From NCBI RefSeq assembly GCF_001518815.1, contig NZ_CP013987.1, positions 2,688,501 to 2,752,500 on the forward strand: a stretch of DNA of 64,000 bases, given 5' to 3'. A program made the position numbers and the translations under genes. Positions 1 to 8,922 of this stretch are shown in pieces. Source of the stretch: Pseudomonas oryzihabitans. Lineage in GTDB: Bacteria > Pseudomonadota > Gammaproteobacteria > Pseudomonadales > Pseudomonadaceae. Positions within the stretch are counted from its first letter, which is position 1. Every line of letters starts with the position of its first letter. A model generated the notes under the pieces. It did not search any database, was not told where the DNA came from, and saw only the letters and a list, made by a program, of their open reading frames with translations.

Positions 1-1
1 G

Positions 2-211
2 CTCTGCTTCGCCACCGCCATGGGCGCCTTCGGCACGGCCTTCACCCTCGGCACACGGCTCTCTGTGACGCCCATCGCCATCTACGACACCTTCACCAAC
101 TTCGCCAACTTCGGCGTGGCGGCAGCGCTCTCGGTGGTGCTCGGCCTCGTCACCTGGCTGGTCCTGCTGCTGGCTCGGCGCCTCGGCGGCACCCAGGGAG
201 ACTTGCGATGA
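2..211 (+). CDS. ABC transporter permease, 3' end only
   Basis: The window opens inside this gene. Only the last 69 codons are visible, in the frame beginning Leu-Cys-Phe-Ala at base 2. They show the end of a binding-protein-dependent inner-membrane permease: a short soluble loop, one long hydrophobic helix rich in Val and Leu, and a basic tail ending in TQGDLR. The stop overlaps the start of the next permease (ATGA), so the two are translationally coupled and should form the two membrane subunits of one importer. The substrate cannot be read from this fragment. The cognate binding protein is probably upstream, outside the window. The coupled phosphodiesterase two genes on hints at an organophosphate or phosphonate, which is inference. 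Confidence 0.8.
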   Translation, partial: LCFATAMGAFGTAFTLGTRLSVTPIAIYDTFTNFANFGVAAALSVVLGLVTWLVLLLARRLGGTQGDLR

Positions 212-1002
212 ATCGTCCCCTGCGTTTCTGGCTGCAACTGCTGTTCACCCTGCTGGTGGCCGCCTTCCTATTGGTGCCCGTGCTGCTCTCGGTGCTGGCC
301 GGCCTTACCCGCAACTACTTCCAGGGCCTCGCCAGCGGCCTGACCCTCGACTGGGTGATCCAGGTCTGGCAGGCCTATGCCCCCACCGTCTGGCTGTCGC
401 TGCAACTGGCGCTGGGCACGGCGGCCCTCGCGGTCATGCTCGGTGTCCCCGCGGCCTATGCCCTGGTACGGATGGACAACCGCTTCGCCCGCGCCTTCGA
501 GGAATTGCTGGTGCTGCCGGTGGCCATGCCCGGCTTCGCCTCGGCCCTGGCGCTGCTGCTGACCTACGGGCACCTTGGCGGCTTTCGCCGCAGCCCGGTG
601 ATCATCCTGGTCGGCCACCTGCTGTTCACCCTGCCCTTCCTGATCCGCCCGGTGATGGCGGTGCTCAGGCGCAGCCAATTGCCGCAGCTGGAAGAAGCCG
701 CGGCCAGCCTGGGCGCCGGTCCCTGGCGGCGCTTCTTCGGCGTGGTGGTGCCCAATGCCCGCGCCGGCATCCTCGCCGGCAGCCTCATGGTGATCACCCT
801 CTCGCTGGGCGAATTCAACCTCACCTGGATGCTGCACACGCCCCTGACCAAGACCCTGCCGGTGGGCCTGGCCGACAGCTACGCCTCGGCGCGGCTGGAG
901 GTGGGCTCCGCCTACACCCTGATCTTCCTCTTGCTGATCGTGCCGCTGCTGGTCGCCCTCCAGGCCCTCAGCGCCCGCCTCTCCCGTGGAGCCCTGCGAT
1001 GA
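208..1002 (+). CDS. ABC transporter permease subunit
   Basis: A 264-residue inner-membrane permease with about six hydrophobic segments. It carries the cytoplasmic EAA loop of the family (EEAAASLGAGPWRRFF, about residues 158-173) that docks on the ATPase. Family knowledge places it in the ABC group that includes spermidine/putrescine, iron and 2-aminoethylphosphonate importers (PotB/PhnV-like). It overlaps both neighbours by 4 bp (ATGA at 208 and at 999), so permease, permease and ATPase form one coupled unit. Nothing in the sequence fixes the substrate. Confidence is high for permease and low for any specific ligand. Confidence 0.9.
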   Translation: MNRPLRFWLQLLFTLLVAAFLLVPVLLSVLAGLTRNYFQGLASGLTLDWVIQVWQAYAPTVWLSLQLALGTAALAVMLGVPAAYALVRMDNRFARAFEELLVLPVAMPGFASALALLLTYGHLGGFRRSPVIILVGHLLFTLPFLIRPVMAVLRRSQLPQLEEAAASLGAGPWRRFFGVVVPNARAGILAGSLMVITLSLGEFNLTWMLHTPLTKTLPVGLADSYASARLEVGSAYTLIFLLLIVPLLVALQALSARLSRGALR

Positions 1003-2030
1003 CCCAAGGTACCGCCGTTCGCCTGCGCCACTGCGCCAAGACCTTTGCCGGAGGCCGCCAGGTGCTGCAGCCCCTGGACCTCGACATCCACCCGGGCGAG
1101 ACCCTGGTGTTCCTTGGCCCGTCCGGCTGCGGCAAGACCACCACCCTGCGCCTGATCGCCGGCCTGGAGCAGCCCGATGCCGGCGGCCAGGTGCTGTTCG
1201 ACGACCGTGACGTCACCGCCCTGCCCATCGAGCGCCGCGACGTCGGCATGGTGTTCCAGAACTACGCCCTGTTCCCCAACCTGGACGTGGCCGGCAACAT
1301 CGCCTACGGCCTGAAGATCCGTGGCCTGACGCGCGCCGAGCGCGATGCCCGGGTCGCCGAATTGCTGGCCATGATGCAGCTGGAGGCCCTGGCCGACCGG
1401 CGCATCCAGCAGCTGTCCGGTGGCCAGCGCCAGCGCGTGGCCCTGGCCCGCGCACTGGCGCCACGGCCGCGGGTGCTCCTGTTCGACGAACCCCTGGCAG
1501 CCCTGGACGCCCAGTTGCGCGAGCAGCTGCGGGCCGACATCGGCGCCCTGTTGCGCGAGCTGGGTACCACGGCGGTCTATGTCACCCACGACCAGCAGGA
1601 GGCCCTGGCGCTGGGCGACCGCATCGTGGTGATGGGCGACGGGCGCATCGCCCAGATCGGCACGCCGGCGCAGATCTACCAGCGCCCGGCCAGTCGCTTC
1701 GTGGCCGGTTTCGTCGGCCAGCTCAATCGCTTCGAGGTGCGCAGCCAGACGGGCAACGAGGTGGCCGTCGCGGGCGGTCGCCTGCCCTGGACCGGTTCGG
1801 CCAGCACCCTGTTCTGCCGCCCGGAACACCTGGAGCCCAGCACAACGCCTGCGCACCTCGTCGGCATCCTGGTCGGTCAGTTCTTCCAGGGCGCCCATTC
1901 GCGGCTGCTGGTGGAAGTGGGCACCGGCCAGCCGCTGCTGGTCGACACCGCCCAGAACGTGCAGGCCCAGCCGGGCGACCTGCTGCACCTGAACGTGCAC
2001 CCCGACGCCCTCTTCACCCTGGCGTCCTGA
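999..2030 (+). CDS. ABC transporter ATP-binding protein (PotA/PhnT-like)
   Basis: A 343-residue ATPase that powers the importer encoded just upstream. Walker A is GPSGCGKTT at residues 40-48, the Q-loop is in VFQNYALFP near 87, the signature LSGGQ is at 139-143, Walker B ends in FDEP (Asp163-Glu164), and the H-loop is in TVYVTHDQQEA-like sequence near 195. After about residue 235 a beta-rich TOBE-like domain follows, as in importers for polyamines, iron or aminoethylphosphonate, which have longer ATPases than the amino-acid type. The start overlaps the permease stop (ATGA). A phosphodiesterase gene follows after 12 bp, so both probably share one transcript. Confidence 0.92.
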   Translation: MTQGTAVRLRHCAKTFAGGRQVLQPLDLDIHPGETLVFLGPSGCGKTTTLRLIAGLEQPDAGGQVLFDDRDVTALPIERRDVGMVFQNYALFPNLDVAGNIAYGLKIRGLTRAERDARVAELLAMMQLEALADRRIQQLSGGQRQRVALARALAPRPRVLLFDEPLAALDAQLREQLRADIGALLRELGTTAVYVTHDQQEALALGDRIVVMGDGRIAQIGTPAQIYQRPASRFVAGFVGQLNRFEVRSQTGNEVAVAGGRLPWTGSASTLFCRPEHLEPSTTPAHLVGILVGQFFQGAHSRLLVEVGTGQPLLVDTAQNVQAQPGDLLHLNVHPDALFTLAS

Positions 2031-2042
2031 TCGGAGAATCTC

Positions 2043-2870
2043 ATGCACGAACCCTTCCTCCTGGCCCAGCTCAGCGACCTGCACATCAAGGCCGGCGGTC
2101 GGCTGTCCTACGGCGTGGTCGATACCCTCGGCGCGCTGCGCATCGCGGTGAGCCACCTCAACGCCCTGCAGCCGCGCCCGGATGCCCTGGTCATCACCGG
2201 CGACCTGGTGGACTTCGGCACCCCCGAGGAATACGCCACCCTGCGTGAAGTGCTGACCGAACTGGTCATGCCCTTCTTCGTCATCCCCGGCAACCACGAC
2301 GACCGCGCCGCCCTGCGCGCCGCCTTCGCCGACCACCGTTATCTACCGACCCAGGGCACCTTGGACTGGCAGCAGGACTGCGGCCCGCTGCGGCTGATCG
2401 GCCTGGATACCCATATTCCCGGAGAGCACGGCGGTCGTCTCGATGCGTCTCAGCTGGCCTGGCTCGACGACCAGCTCAGCCAGGCGCCCGCGCAGCCGAC
2501 CCTGGTGCTCCTGCATCACCCGCCCTTCCCGGTCGGCATCGGTCATATGGATCGCATCGGCCTGGACGGCGGCGCCGAGCTGGAAGCCGTCATCCGCCGT
2601 CATCCCCAGGTGGAGCGGCTGCTTTGCGGGCATCTGCACCGGCTGATCCAGCGCCGCTTCGGCGGCACCCTGGCCTGCGTCTGTCCCGGCGTGTCGCACC
2701 AGGTCGAGCTGGACCTGCGCGAGGCGGCGCCGTCGCGCTTCCGCCTGGAGCCGCCAGGGCTGCTGCTGCATCGCTGGGCGGACGAGGCCCTGGTGACCCA
2801 CCATCTGCCGCTGGGCAACTACCCGGGGCCCTACCCCTTCTTCGCCGCCGATGGCCAGTTGCTGGACTGA
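2043..2870 (+). CDS. GpdQ-type metallophosphodiesterase
   Basis: A 275-residue calcineurin-like binuclear metal phosphodiesterase, probably cytoplasmic because no signal peptide is seen. All metal ligands are visible: Asp12-x-His14 (SDLH), Asp54 (GDLVD), Asn84-His85 (PGNHDD), His158-His159 (HHPPF), and His197-x-His199 (GHLH). Length, the PGVSHQVEL stretch after the GHLH motif and the tail around NYPGPYPFF resemble the glycerophosphodiesterase GpdQ and cyclic-nucleotide phosphodiesterase CpdA families, with GpdQ closer. The gene lies 12 bp after an ABC ATPase gene and has a GGAG ribosome site. The likely scheme is uptake of a phosphodiester followed by hydrolysis inside the cell. The actual substrate is inference. 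Confidence 0.85.
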   Translation: MHEPFLLAQLSDLHIKAGGRLSYGVVDTLGALRIAVSHLNALQPRPDALVITGDLVDFGTPEEYATLREVLTELVMPFFVIPGNHDDRAALRAAFADHRYLPTQGTLDWQQDCGPLRLIGLDTHIPGEHGGRLDASQLAWLDDQLSQAPAQPTLVLLHHPPFPVGIGHMDRIGLDGGAELEAVIRRHPQVERLLCGHLHRLIQRRFGGTLACVCPGVSHQVELDLREAAPSRFRLEPPGLLLHRWADEALVTHHLPLGNYPGPYPFFAADGQLLD

Positions 2871-3002
2871 CGCCAGCGGCCGCCCCGTTTCGGGTCCTCG
2901 GGTAGCAAAGGGCCCCAGCGGCGACCCAGAGCGGTGCAAAAGGTAACGGCGGCCACCAGGCGCTCAGGCTCCCAACCCAGCACTGGCGCACCTTGCCCTC
3001 CC

Positions 3003-3018
3003 TGGCATGGCCCTTGCT
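3003..3018 (+). promoter_or_regulatory. Candidate sigma-54 (RpoN) -24/-12 promoter
   Basis: The bases TGGCATGGCCCTTGCT, preceded by C, match the RpoN consensus YTGGCACG-N4-TTGCW at all positions but one (T for C). The invariant GG (3004-3005) and GC (3016-3017) are exactly ten bases apart. Transcription would begin near 3029, about 25 bases before the GntR start codon. This suggests nitrogen-type control of the whole 3055-8882 cluster. No clear NtrC site was recognised upstream, so the activator is unknown. Confidence 0.6.
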
Positions 3019-3027
3019 CTGGCAGAT

Positions 3028-3043
3028 TGGATACAAAAATCCA
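3028..3043. promoter_or_regulatory. Palindromic operator TGGAT-N6-ATCCA
   Basis: A perfect 5-bp inverted repeat, TGGAT (3028-3032) and ATCCA (3039-3043), separated by ACAAAA. Size and A-rich centre fit GntR/FCD operators. It lies on the predicted transcription start of the sigma-54 promoter and touches the AGGAAG ribosome site of the GntR gene. Autoregulation by the downstream GntR protein is the simplest reading, but it is inference. Confidence 0.55.
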
Positions 3044-3054
3044 GGAAGCCAGCC

Positions 3055-3741
3055 ATGCCGCTCTCCGCCCTGTCCCGCTCCGCCGCCCTGAGCGCCGAAG
3101 AAGAGGCCTATCGCCACCTGCTGCAGGCCATCTGCGCCGGGCGCTATCGCAACGGCGAGCGGCTGATCGCCGAGGACATTGCCACCACCCTGGGCATGAG
3201 TCGCATGCCGGTGCGCAGCGCCTTCCAGCGCCTGGCCGCCGAGGGCCTGGTGATCCTCCGGCCGCACCGCGGCGCGGTGGTCAGCGGGCTGGACCTGGAC
3301 GACATGCGCGAGGTGTTCGAGATGCGTGGCGCCTTGGAAGGGCTGGCGATCCGCCTGGCCACGCCCCATGTCGGGCCGCGCGAGATGACCCGCCTGGAAC
3401 GCCTACTGGAAGACCTGGACGACGAGCAGGAACCCGGCGCCTGGGTCGCCCAGCACCGCGCCTTCCACGAATACCTGTGCAGCCTGGCCGGCCGCCCGCG
3501 GCTGCTGCGCCAGATCAACGGCCTCTACGCCCTGATCGAGCCGCACATGCAGCTCTGGCTGCACGCCGACCGCCCCCAGTCGGCGCGTGACGAACACGCG
3601 CCCATCCTTGCCGCCCTGCGCGCCGGAGACGCCGTCGAGGCCGAACGGGTACTGCGCGAGCACATCGAGGGCACGGTGCCCGACCTGCTGACCTTTATCG
3701 AACGATCGGGCGACCAGACCCGACCTGAGCCCCCGCGTTGA
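3055..3741 (+). CDS. GntR-family regulator, FCD subfamily
   Basis: A 228-residue DNA-binding regulator. The N-terminal winged helix-turn-helix (about residues 15-80) includes IAEDIATTLGMSRMPVRSA. The C-terminal all-helical FCD ligand domain contains the His/Asp positions HRAFHEYL, DEHAPIL and LREHIEGT expected for metal and carboxylate binding. I chose ATG 3055 because AGGAAG lies six bases upstream. The in-frame ATG at 3007 falls inside the sigma-54 promoter. The gene heads a same-strand run of amino-acid transporter, polyamine-type binding protein and gamma-glutamyltransferase genes, so it probably senses an amino acid, a gamma-glutamyl compound or a breakdown product. The effector is unknown. 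Confidence 0.88.
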   Translation: MPLSALSRSAALSAEEEAYRHLLQAICAGRYRNGERLIAEDIATTLGMSRMPVRSAFQRLAAEGLVILRPHRGAVVSGLDLDDMREVFEMRGALEGLAIRLATPHVGPREMTRLERLLEDLDDEQEPGAWVAQHRAFHEYLCSLAGRPRLLRQINGLYALIEPHMQLWLHADRPQSARDEHAPILAALRAGDAVEAERVLREHIEGTVPDLLTFIERSGDQTRPEPPR

Positions 3742-3781
3742 GCCATCCGCCCAGCCAACCCTCGTCCTTCCGGAGAAGACC

Positions 3782-4588
3782 ATGACCCGCCACCGGCTTT
3801 CCTGCAGTCTGCTCGCCCTGACCCTCGTCGCCGGCTTCACCCAGGCCGCACCCCAGATCCCCGACCGCCTGGCCAAGGCGTCCAAGATCACCTATTGCGG
3901 CGCCCTCGATACCCCGCCGATCGGCTTCTTCGACGAAGCCCAGAAGCCCAAGGGCCTGACCGTCGACCTTGGTGCCGAGATCGCCAAGCGCCTTGGCGAC
4001 AAGAAGGTCGATTGGCGCGTGGTGCCCTTCTCGGGGCTGATCCCGGCGCTGCTCGCCGGTCAGTGCGATGTGCTCATCGACCAGCTGTTCGACAAGCCCG
4101 AGCGCCGCCAGGTGATCGACATCGTCAACTACATGTATTCCAGCCAGGCAGTGGTGGTGCCCAGCGGCAACAAGGCCGGCATCCACACCCTGGACGACCT
4201 CGCCGGCAAGAAGGTGGCGGTGCTCAATGGCTCCACCATCCGCACCCTGCTCGACGCCCACAACGAAGAGCTGAAGAAGGCCGGCAAGGCGCCCATGAAG
4301 CTGGTGGCCTACAACAGTGACACCGACGCCTTCCAGGCCCTGCGCCTGGGCCAGACCGACGCCTACGGCACCACCGTGGAAACCGCCGCCTACTACCAGG
4401 GCGTGGCGCCCGGCCAGTTCGAGACCGGCGTGCCGGCCTTTGCCCGCATCCTCACCGGCGTCGGCGTGCGCAAGGACGACAGCCAGCTCAGCGCGGCCCT
4501 CACCCAGATTCTCGCCGACATGAGGGCCGACGGCAGCTACGCCTCGCTCATGGCGAAGTGGCACCTGGAAGGCGACAAGCTCGATTAA
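3782..4588 (+). CDS. Amino-acid ABC transporter substrate-binding protein
   Basis: A 268-residue periplasmic binding protein of the SBP_bac_3 type. A Sec signal peptide covers about residues 1-22 (MTRHR, a hydrophobic core, then TQAAP). The mature part has family patterns such as PPIGFFDE near the start, [16 protein letters not shown] and the hinge-side stretch [16 protein letters not shown]. Family knowledge: these capture polar amino acids, opines or similar small amines and deliver them to a permease like the one that follows four bases later. A GGAG ribosome site precedes ATG 3782. The ligand cannot be assigned from sequence alone. Confidence 0.9.
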   Translation: MTRHRLSCSLLALTLVAGFTQAAPQIPDRLAKASKITYCGALDTPPIGFFDEAQKPKGLTVDLGAEIAKRLGDKKVDWRVVPFSGLIPALLAGQCDVLIDQLFDKPERRQVIDIVNYMYSSQAVVVPSGNKAGIHTLDDLAGKKVAVLNGSTIRTLLDAHNEELKKAGKAPMKLVAYNSDTDAFQALRLGQTDAYGTTVETAAYYQGVAPGQFETGVPAFARILTGVGVRKDDSQLSAALTQILADMRADGSYASLMAKWHLEGDKLD

Positions 4589-4597
4589 AGGATGGCC

Positions 4598-5368
4598 ATG
4601 ATGAACTTCAGCTGGGATGTGTTCTGGCAGTACCTGTTGCACCCGAGCGACGTCTACCTCTACGGCCTCTGGCTGACCTGCGTCATCGCCATCGGCGCCA
4701 TGCTGCTGGGCTGCGCGCTCGGCCTGCTGGCGGCGCTGGCACGGCTGTCGCGCTACCGGGCGCTGCAATACCCGGTGCGCGGCTATGTGTGGCTGATGCG
4801 CGGCACGCCACTCCTGGTGCAGATCGTCTTCCTCTACACGGCCCTGGCTGCCGGCGGCATCTTTCGCTTCGAGGACCTGGACCTGGGTTTTCTGGTGATC
4901 CCGGGCAACATCCAGGCCGCCATCATCGCCCTGGGTCTCAACGAAGGCGCCTACATGGCCGAGATCATCCGCGCCGGCATCGGCGCGGTGGATCGCGGCC
5001 AGTACGAGGCGGCCCGCTCCCTGGGCATGACGCCGGCCAAGCTGATGCGCCGCATCGTGCTGCCCCAGGCGCTGCGGGTGATCATTCCGCCGCTCGGCAA
5101 CGAGTTCAACGTGATGCTCAAGAACACCACCCTGGTCAGCGTCATCGGGGTGCAGGAGCTGCTGCTCAGCACCCAGATGATCACCTCGGCGACCTTCCGC
5201 GTCTTCGAGCTGTACCTGGTGGTCGCCATCTACTTCCTGGTCCTCACGACCCTGTGGGGGCTCTTCCAGTCCTGGCTGGAGCGGCGCTTCGGCAAGGCCG
5301 ACGGTCAACGACCCACCGCCACCGGCCGGCTGTTCAGCCTGCAGGGCTTCAAGCTACGGGGACGCTAG
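4598..5368 (+). CDS. Amino-acid ABC transporter permease (HisM/GlnP type)
   Basis: A 256-residue polar amino-acid permease with about five hydrophobic segments. The EAA loop is [24 protein letters not shown], in the middle third. The stretch [14 protein letters not shown] is a hallmark of the HAAT (His/Glu/Asp family) permeases. It is the only permease in the cluster, so the transporter would have to work as a homodimer. Three ATGs lie at 4592, 4598 and 4601. The first sits directly on AAAGG, which leaves no spacing, so 4598 is preferred with a six-base gap. The binding-protein gene ends at 4588 and the ATPase gene starts at 5371. Confidence 0.9.
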   Translation: MMNFSWDVFWQYLLHPSDVYLYGLWLTCVIAIGAMLLGCALGLLAALARLSRYRALQYPVRGYVWLMRGTPLLVQIVFLYTALAAGGIFRFEDLDLGFLVIPGNIQAAIIALGLNEGAYMAEIIRAGIGAVDRGQYEAARSLGMTPAKLMRRIVLPQALRVIIPPLGNEFNVMLKNTTLVSVIGVQELLLSTQMITSATFRVFELYLVVAIYFLVLTTLWGLFQSWLERRFGKADGQRPTATGRLFSLQGFKLRGR

Positions 5369-5370
5369 CC

Positions 5371-7249
<1,879 letters not shown>

Positions 7250-7265
7250 CCTCGAAGAGCCTGCC

Positions 7266-8882
7266 ATGCTGAATTTCTCTGCCCACGACTACCCCTACGC
7301 CTCGCAACGCCAGAGCGTCTTCGCGCGCAATGGCATGGTCGCCACCTCCCAGCCGCTGGCCGCCGAAGCCGGCATCACCATGCTGCGCCAGGGCGGCAAC
7401 GCCATCGACGCGGCCATCGCCACCGCCGCGGCCCTGACCGTGGTGGAACCTACCGGCAACGCCATTGGCGGCGATGCCTTCGCCCTGGTCTGGGTCAAGG
7501 ACCAGCTGCACGGGCTGGACGCCAGCGGCCATGCCCCGGCCAGCCTCGACATCGCCACGGTCAAGGCCGCCGGCCACGAGCGCATGCCGGTGCACGGCTG
7601 GCTGCCGGTCACGGTGCCGGGCTGCCCCGCGGCCTGGGCCGAGCTGTCGCGCCGCTTCGGCAAGCTGCCCTTCGCCACCCTGTTCGAACCCGCCATCGCC
7701 CTGGCCCGGGACGGCTTCCCGGTGTCGCCGGTGGTCGCCCACCAGTGGCGTATCGCCCAGGCCGAGTACCAGGCCAGCCGGGACCAGACGCCCGAGCTGG
7801 AAGCCTGGTTCGACACCTTCCTCATCGACGGCCAGGCACCGGTCGCCGGCCAGCTGTTTCGCAACCCCGCCCAGGCCCGCACCCTGGAGGAACTGGCACA
7901 GACCCGCTGCGAGAGCTTCTACCGGGGCGCCATCGCCAAGCGCCTGGCGGACCATGCCGCGGCCAGCGGCGGCCAGCTGAGCGCAGCGGACCTGGCCGGC
8001 TACCAGCCGCGCTGGGTGGAGCCGATCAAGGTCGACTACCGCGGCTACCAGGTGTGGGAGATTCCGCCGAGTGGCCAGGGCCTGATCGCCCTCATGACCC
8101 TGAACATCCTCAAGGGTTACGACTTCGACCAGCGCGACAGCCAGCTCACCTGGCATCGTCAGCTGGAGGCCATGAAGAAGGCCTATGCCGACGGCCTGCA
8201 CTACATCACCGATCCCGAGCACATGAGGGTCGCCGCCAGCGTCTTGCTGGACGAGGCCTACGCCGACCGCCGCCGCGCCGAGATCACCGACCAGGCCCAG
8301 CCGCCGCTGCATGGCGATCCCCAGGCCAGCGGCACCGTCTACATCGCCACCGCCGATGGCGAGGGCAACATGGTGTCCTTCATCCAGAGCGCCTACCACG
8401 GCTTCGGCTCTGGCGTGGTACTGCCCGACAGCGGCATCGGCCTGCAGAATCGCGGCTCGGAATTCAGCCTGGATACCGGGCACTCCAACGCGCTGGCGCC
8501 GGGCAAGCAGACCTTCCACACCATCATCCCCGGCTTCCTGACCAAGGGCGACGTGCCCATCGGTCCCTTTGGCGTCATGGGGGGCTACATGCAGCCCCAG
8601 GGGCATGTGCAGATGGTGATGAACCTGGTGGACTTCGGCCTGAATCCCCAGGCGGCGTTGGACGCGCCGCGCTGGCAATGGCTGGGGGACATGAAGGTCG
8701 GCATCGAACAGGCCGCTTCGCGGGCCCTGGCCAGCGGCCTGGCGCGGCGCGGTCACCAGATCGAGATCGCCCACGACTCCACCGATTTCGGCCGCGGCCA
8801 GATCATCGTCCGCGATCCGGAAACCGGCGTGCTCTGCGGCGGCACCGAGCCGCGCGCGGATTCCCATATCGCGGTCTGCTGA
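7266..8882 (+). CDS. Gamma-glutamyltransferase family protein (YwrD-like)
   Basis: A 538-residue Ntn-hydrolase of the gamma-glutamyltranspeptidase family. Early family blocks are GGNAIDAAIATAAALTV (about 43-59) and EPTGNAIGGDAF. The predicted autocleavage site and nucleophile is Thr357 in SGTVYIATADGEGN. The late block PFGVMGGYMQPQGH is also present. No signal peptide is seen, unlike classical periplasmic GGT, so it probably acts in the cytoplasm on a gamma-glutamyl compound brought in by the upstream transporter. It starts 16 bases after the polyamine-type binding-protein gene and closes the operon. A GC-rich hairpin follows. Confidence 0.88.
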   Translation: MLNFSAHDYPYASQRQSVFARNGMVATSQPLAAEAGITMLRQGGNAIDAAIATAAALTVVEPTGNAIGGDAFALVWVKDQLHGLDASGHAPASLDIATVKAAGHERMPVHGWLPVTVPGCPAAWAELSRRFGKLPFATLFEPAIALARDGFPVSPVVAHQWRIAQAEYQASRDQTPELEAWFDTFLIDGQAPVAGQLFRNPAQARTLEELAQTRCESFYRGAIAKRLADHAAASGGQLSAADLAGYQPRWVEPIKVDYRGYQVWEIPPSGQGLIALMTLNILKGYDFDQRDSQLTWHRQLEAMKKAYADGLHYITDPEHMRVAASVLLDEAYADRRRAEITDQAQPPLHGDPQASGTVYIATADGEGNMVSFIQSAYHGFGSGVVLPDSGIGLQNRGSEFSLDTGHSNALAPGKQTFHTIIPGFLTKGDVPIGPFGVMGGYMQPQGHVQMVMNLVDFGLNPQAALDAPRWQWLGDMKVGIEQAASRALASGLARRGHQIEIAHDSTDFGRGQIIVRDPETGVLCGGTEPRADSHIAVC

Positions 8883-8895
8883 CCGCCGGGAAAGC

Positions 8896-8915
8896 CCCGC
8901 CCGGGTCCGGGCGGG
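8896..8915. terminator. GC-rich hairpin between convergent genes
   Basis: CCCGCCCGG (8896-8904) and CCGGGCGGG (8907-8915) form a perfect 9-bp stem with a GT loop. It is centred between the stop of the gamma-glutamyltransferase gene and the stop of the OsmC-YcaO gene, which face each other. There is no T-run on either side, so it may be a bidirectional but Rho-assisted end. Confidence 0.5.
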
Positions 8916-8922
8916 CTATCCG

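Noticed and set aside
2871-2900. GCGGCCGC and nearby GC palindromes after the phosphodiesterase gene
   Set aside because: Short restriction-site-like palindromes are expected by chance in this base composition, and there is no T-run.
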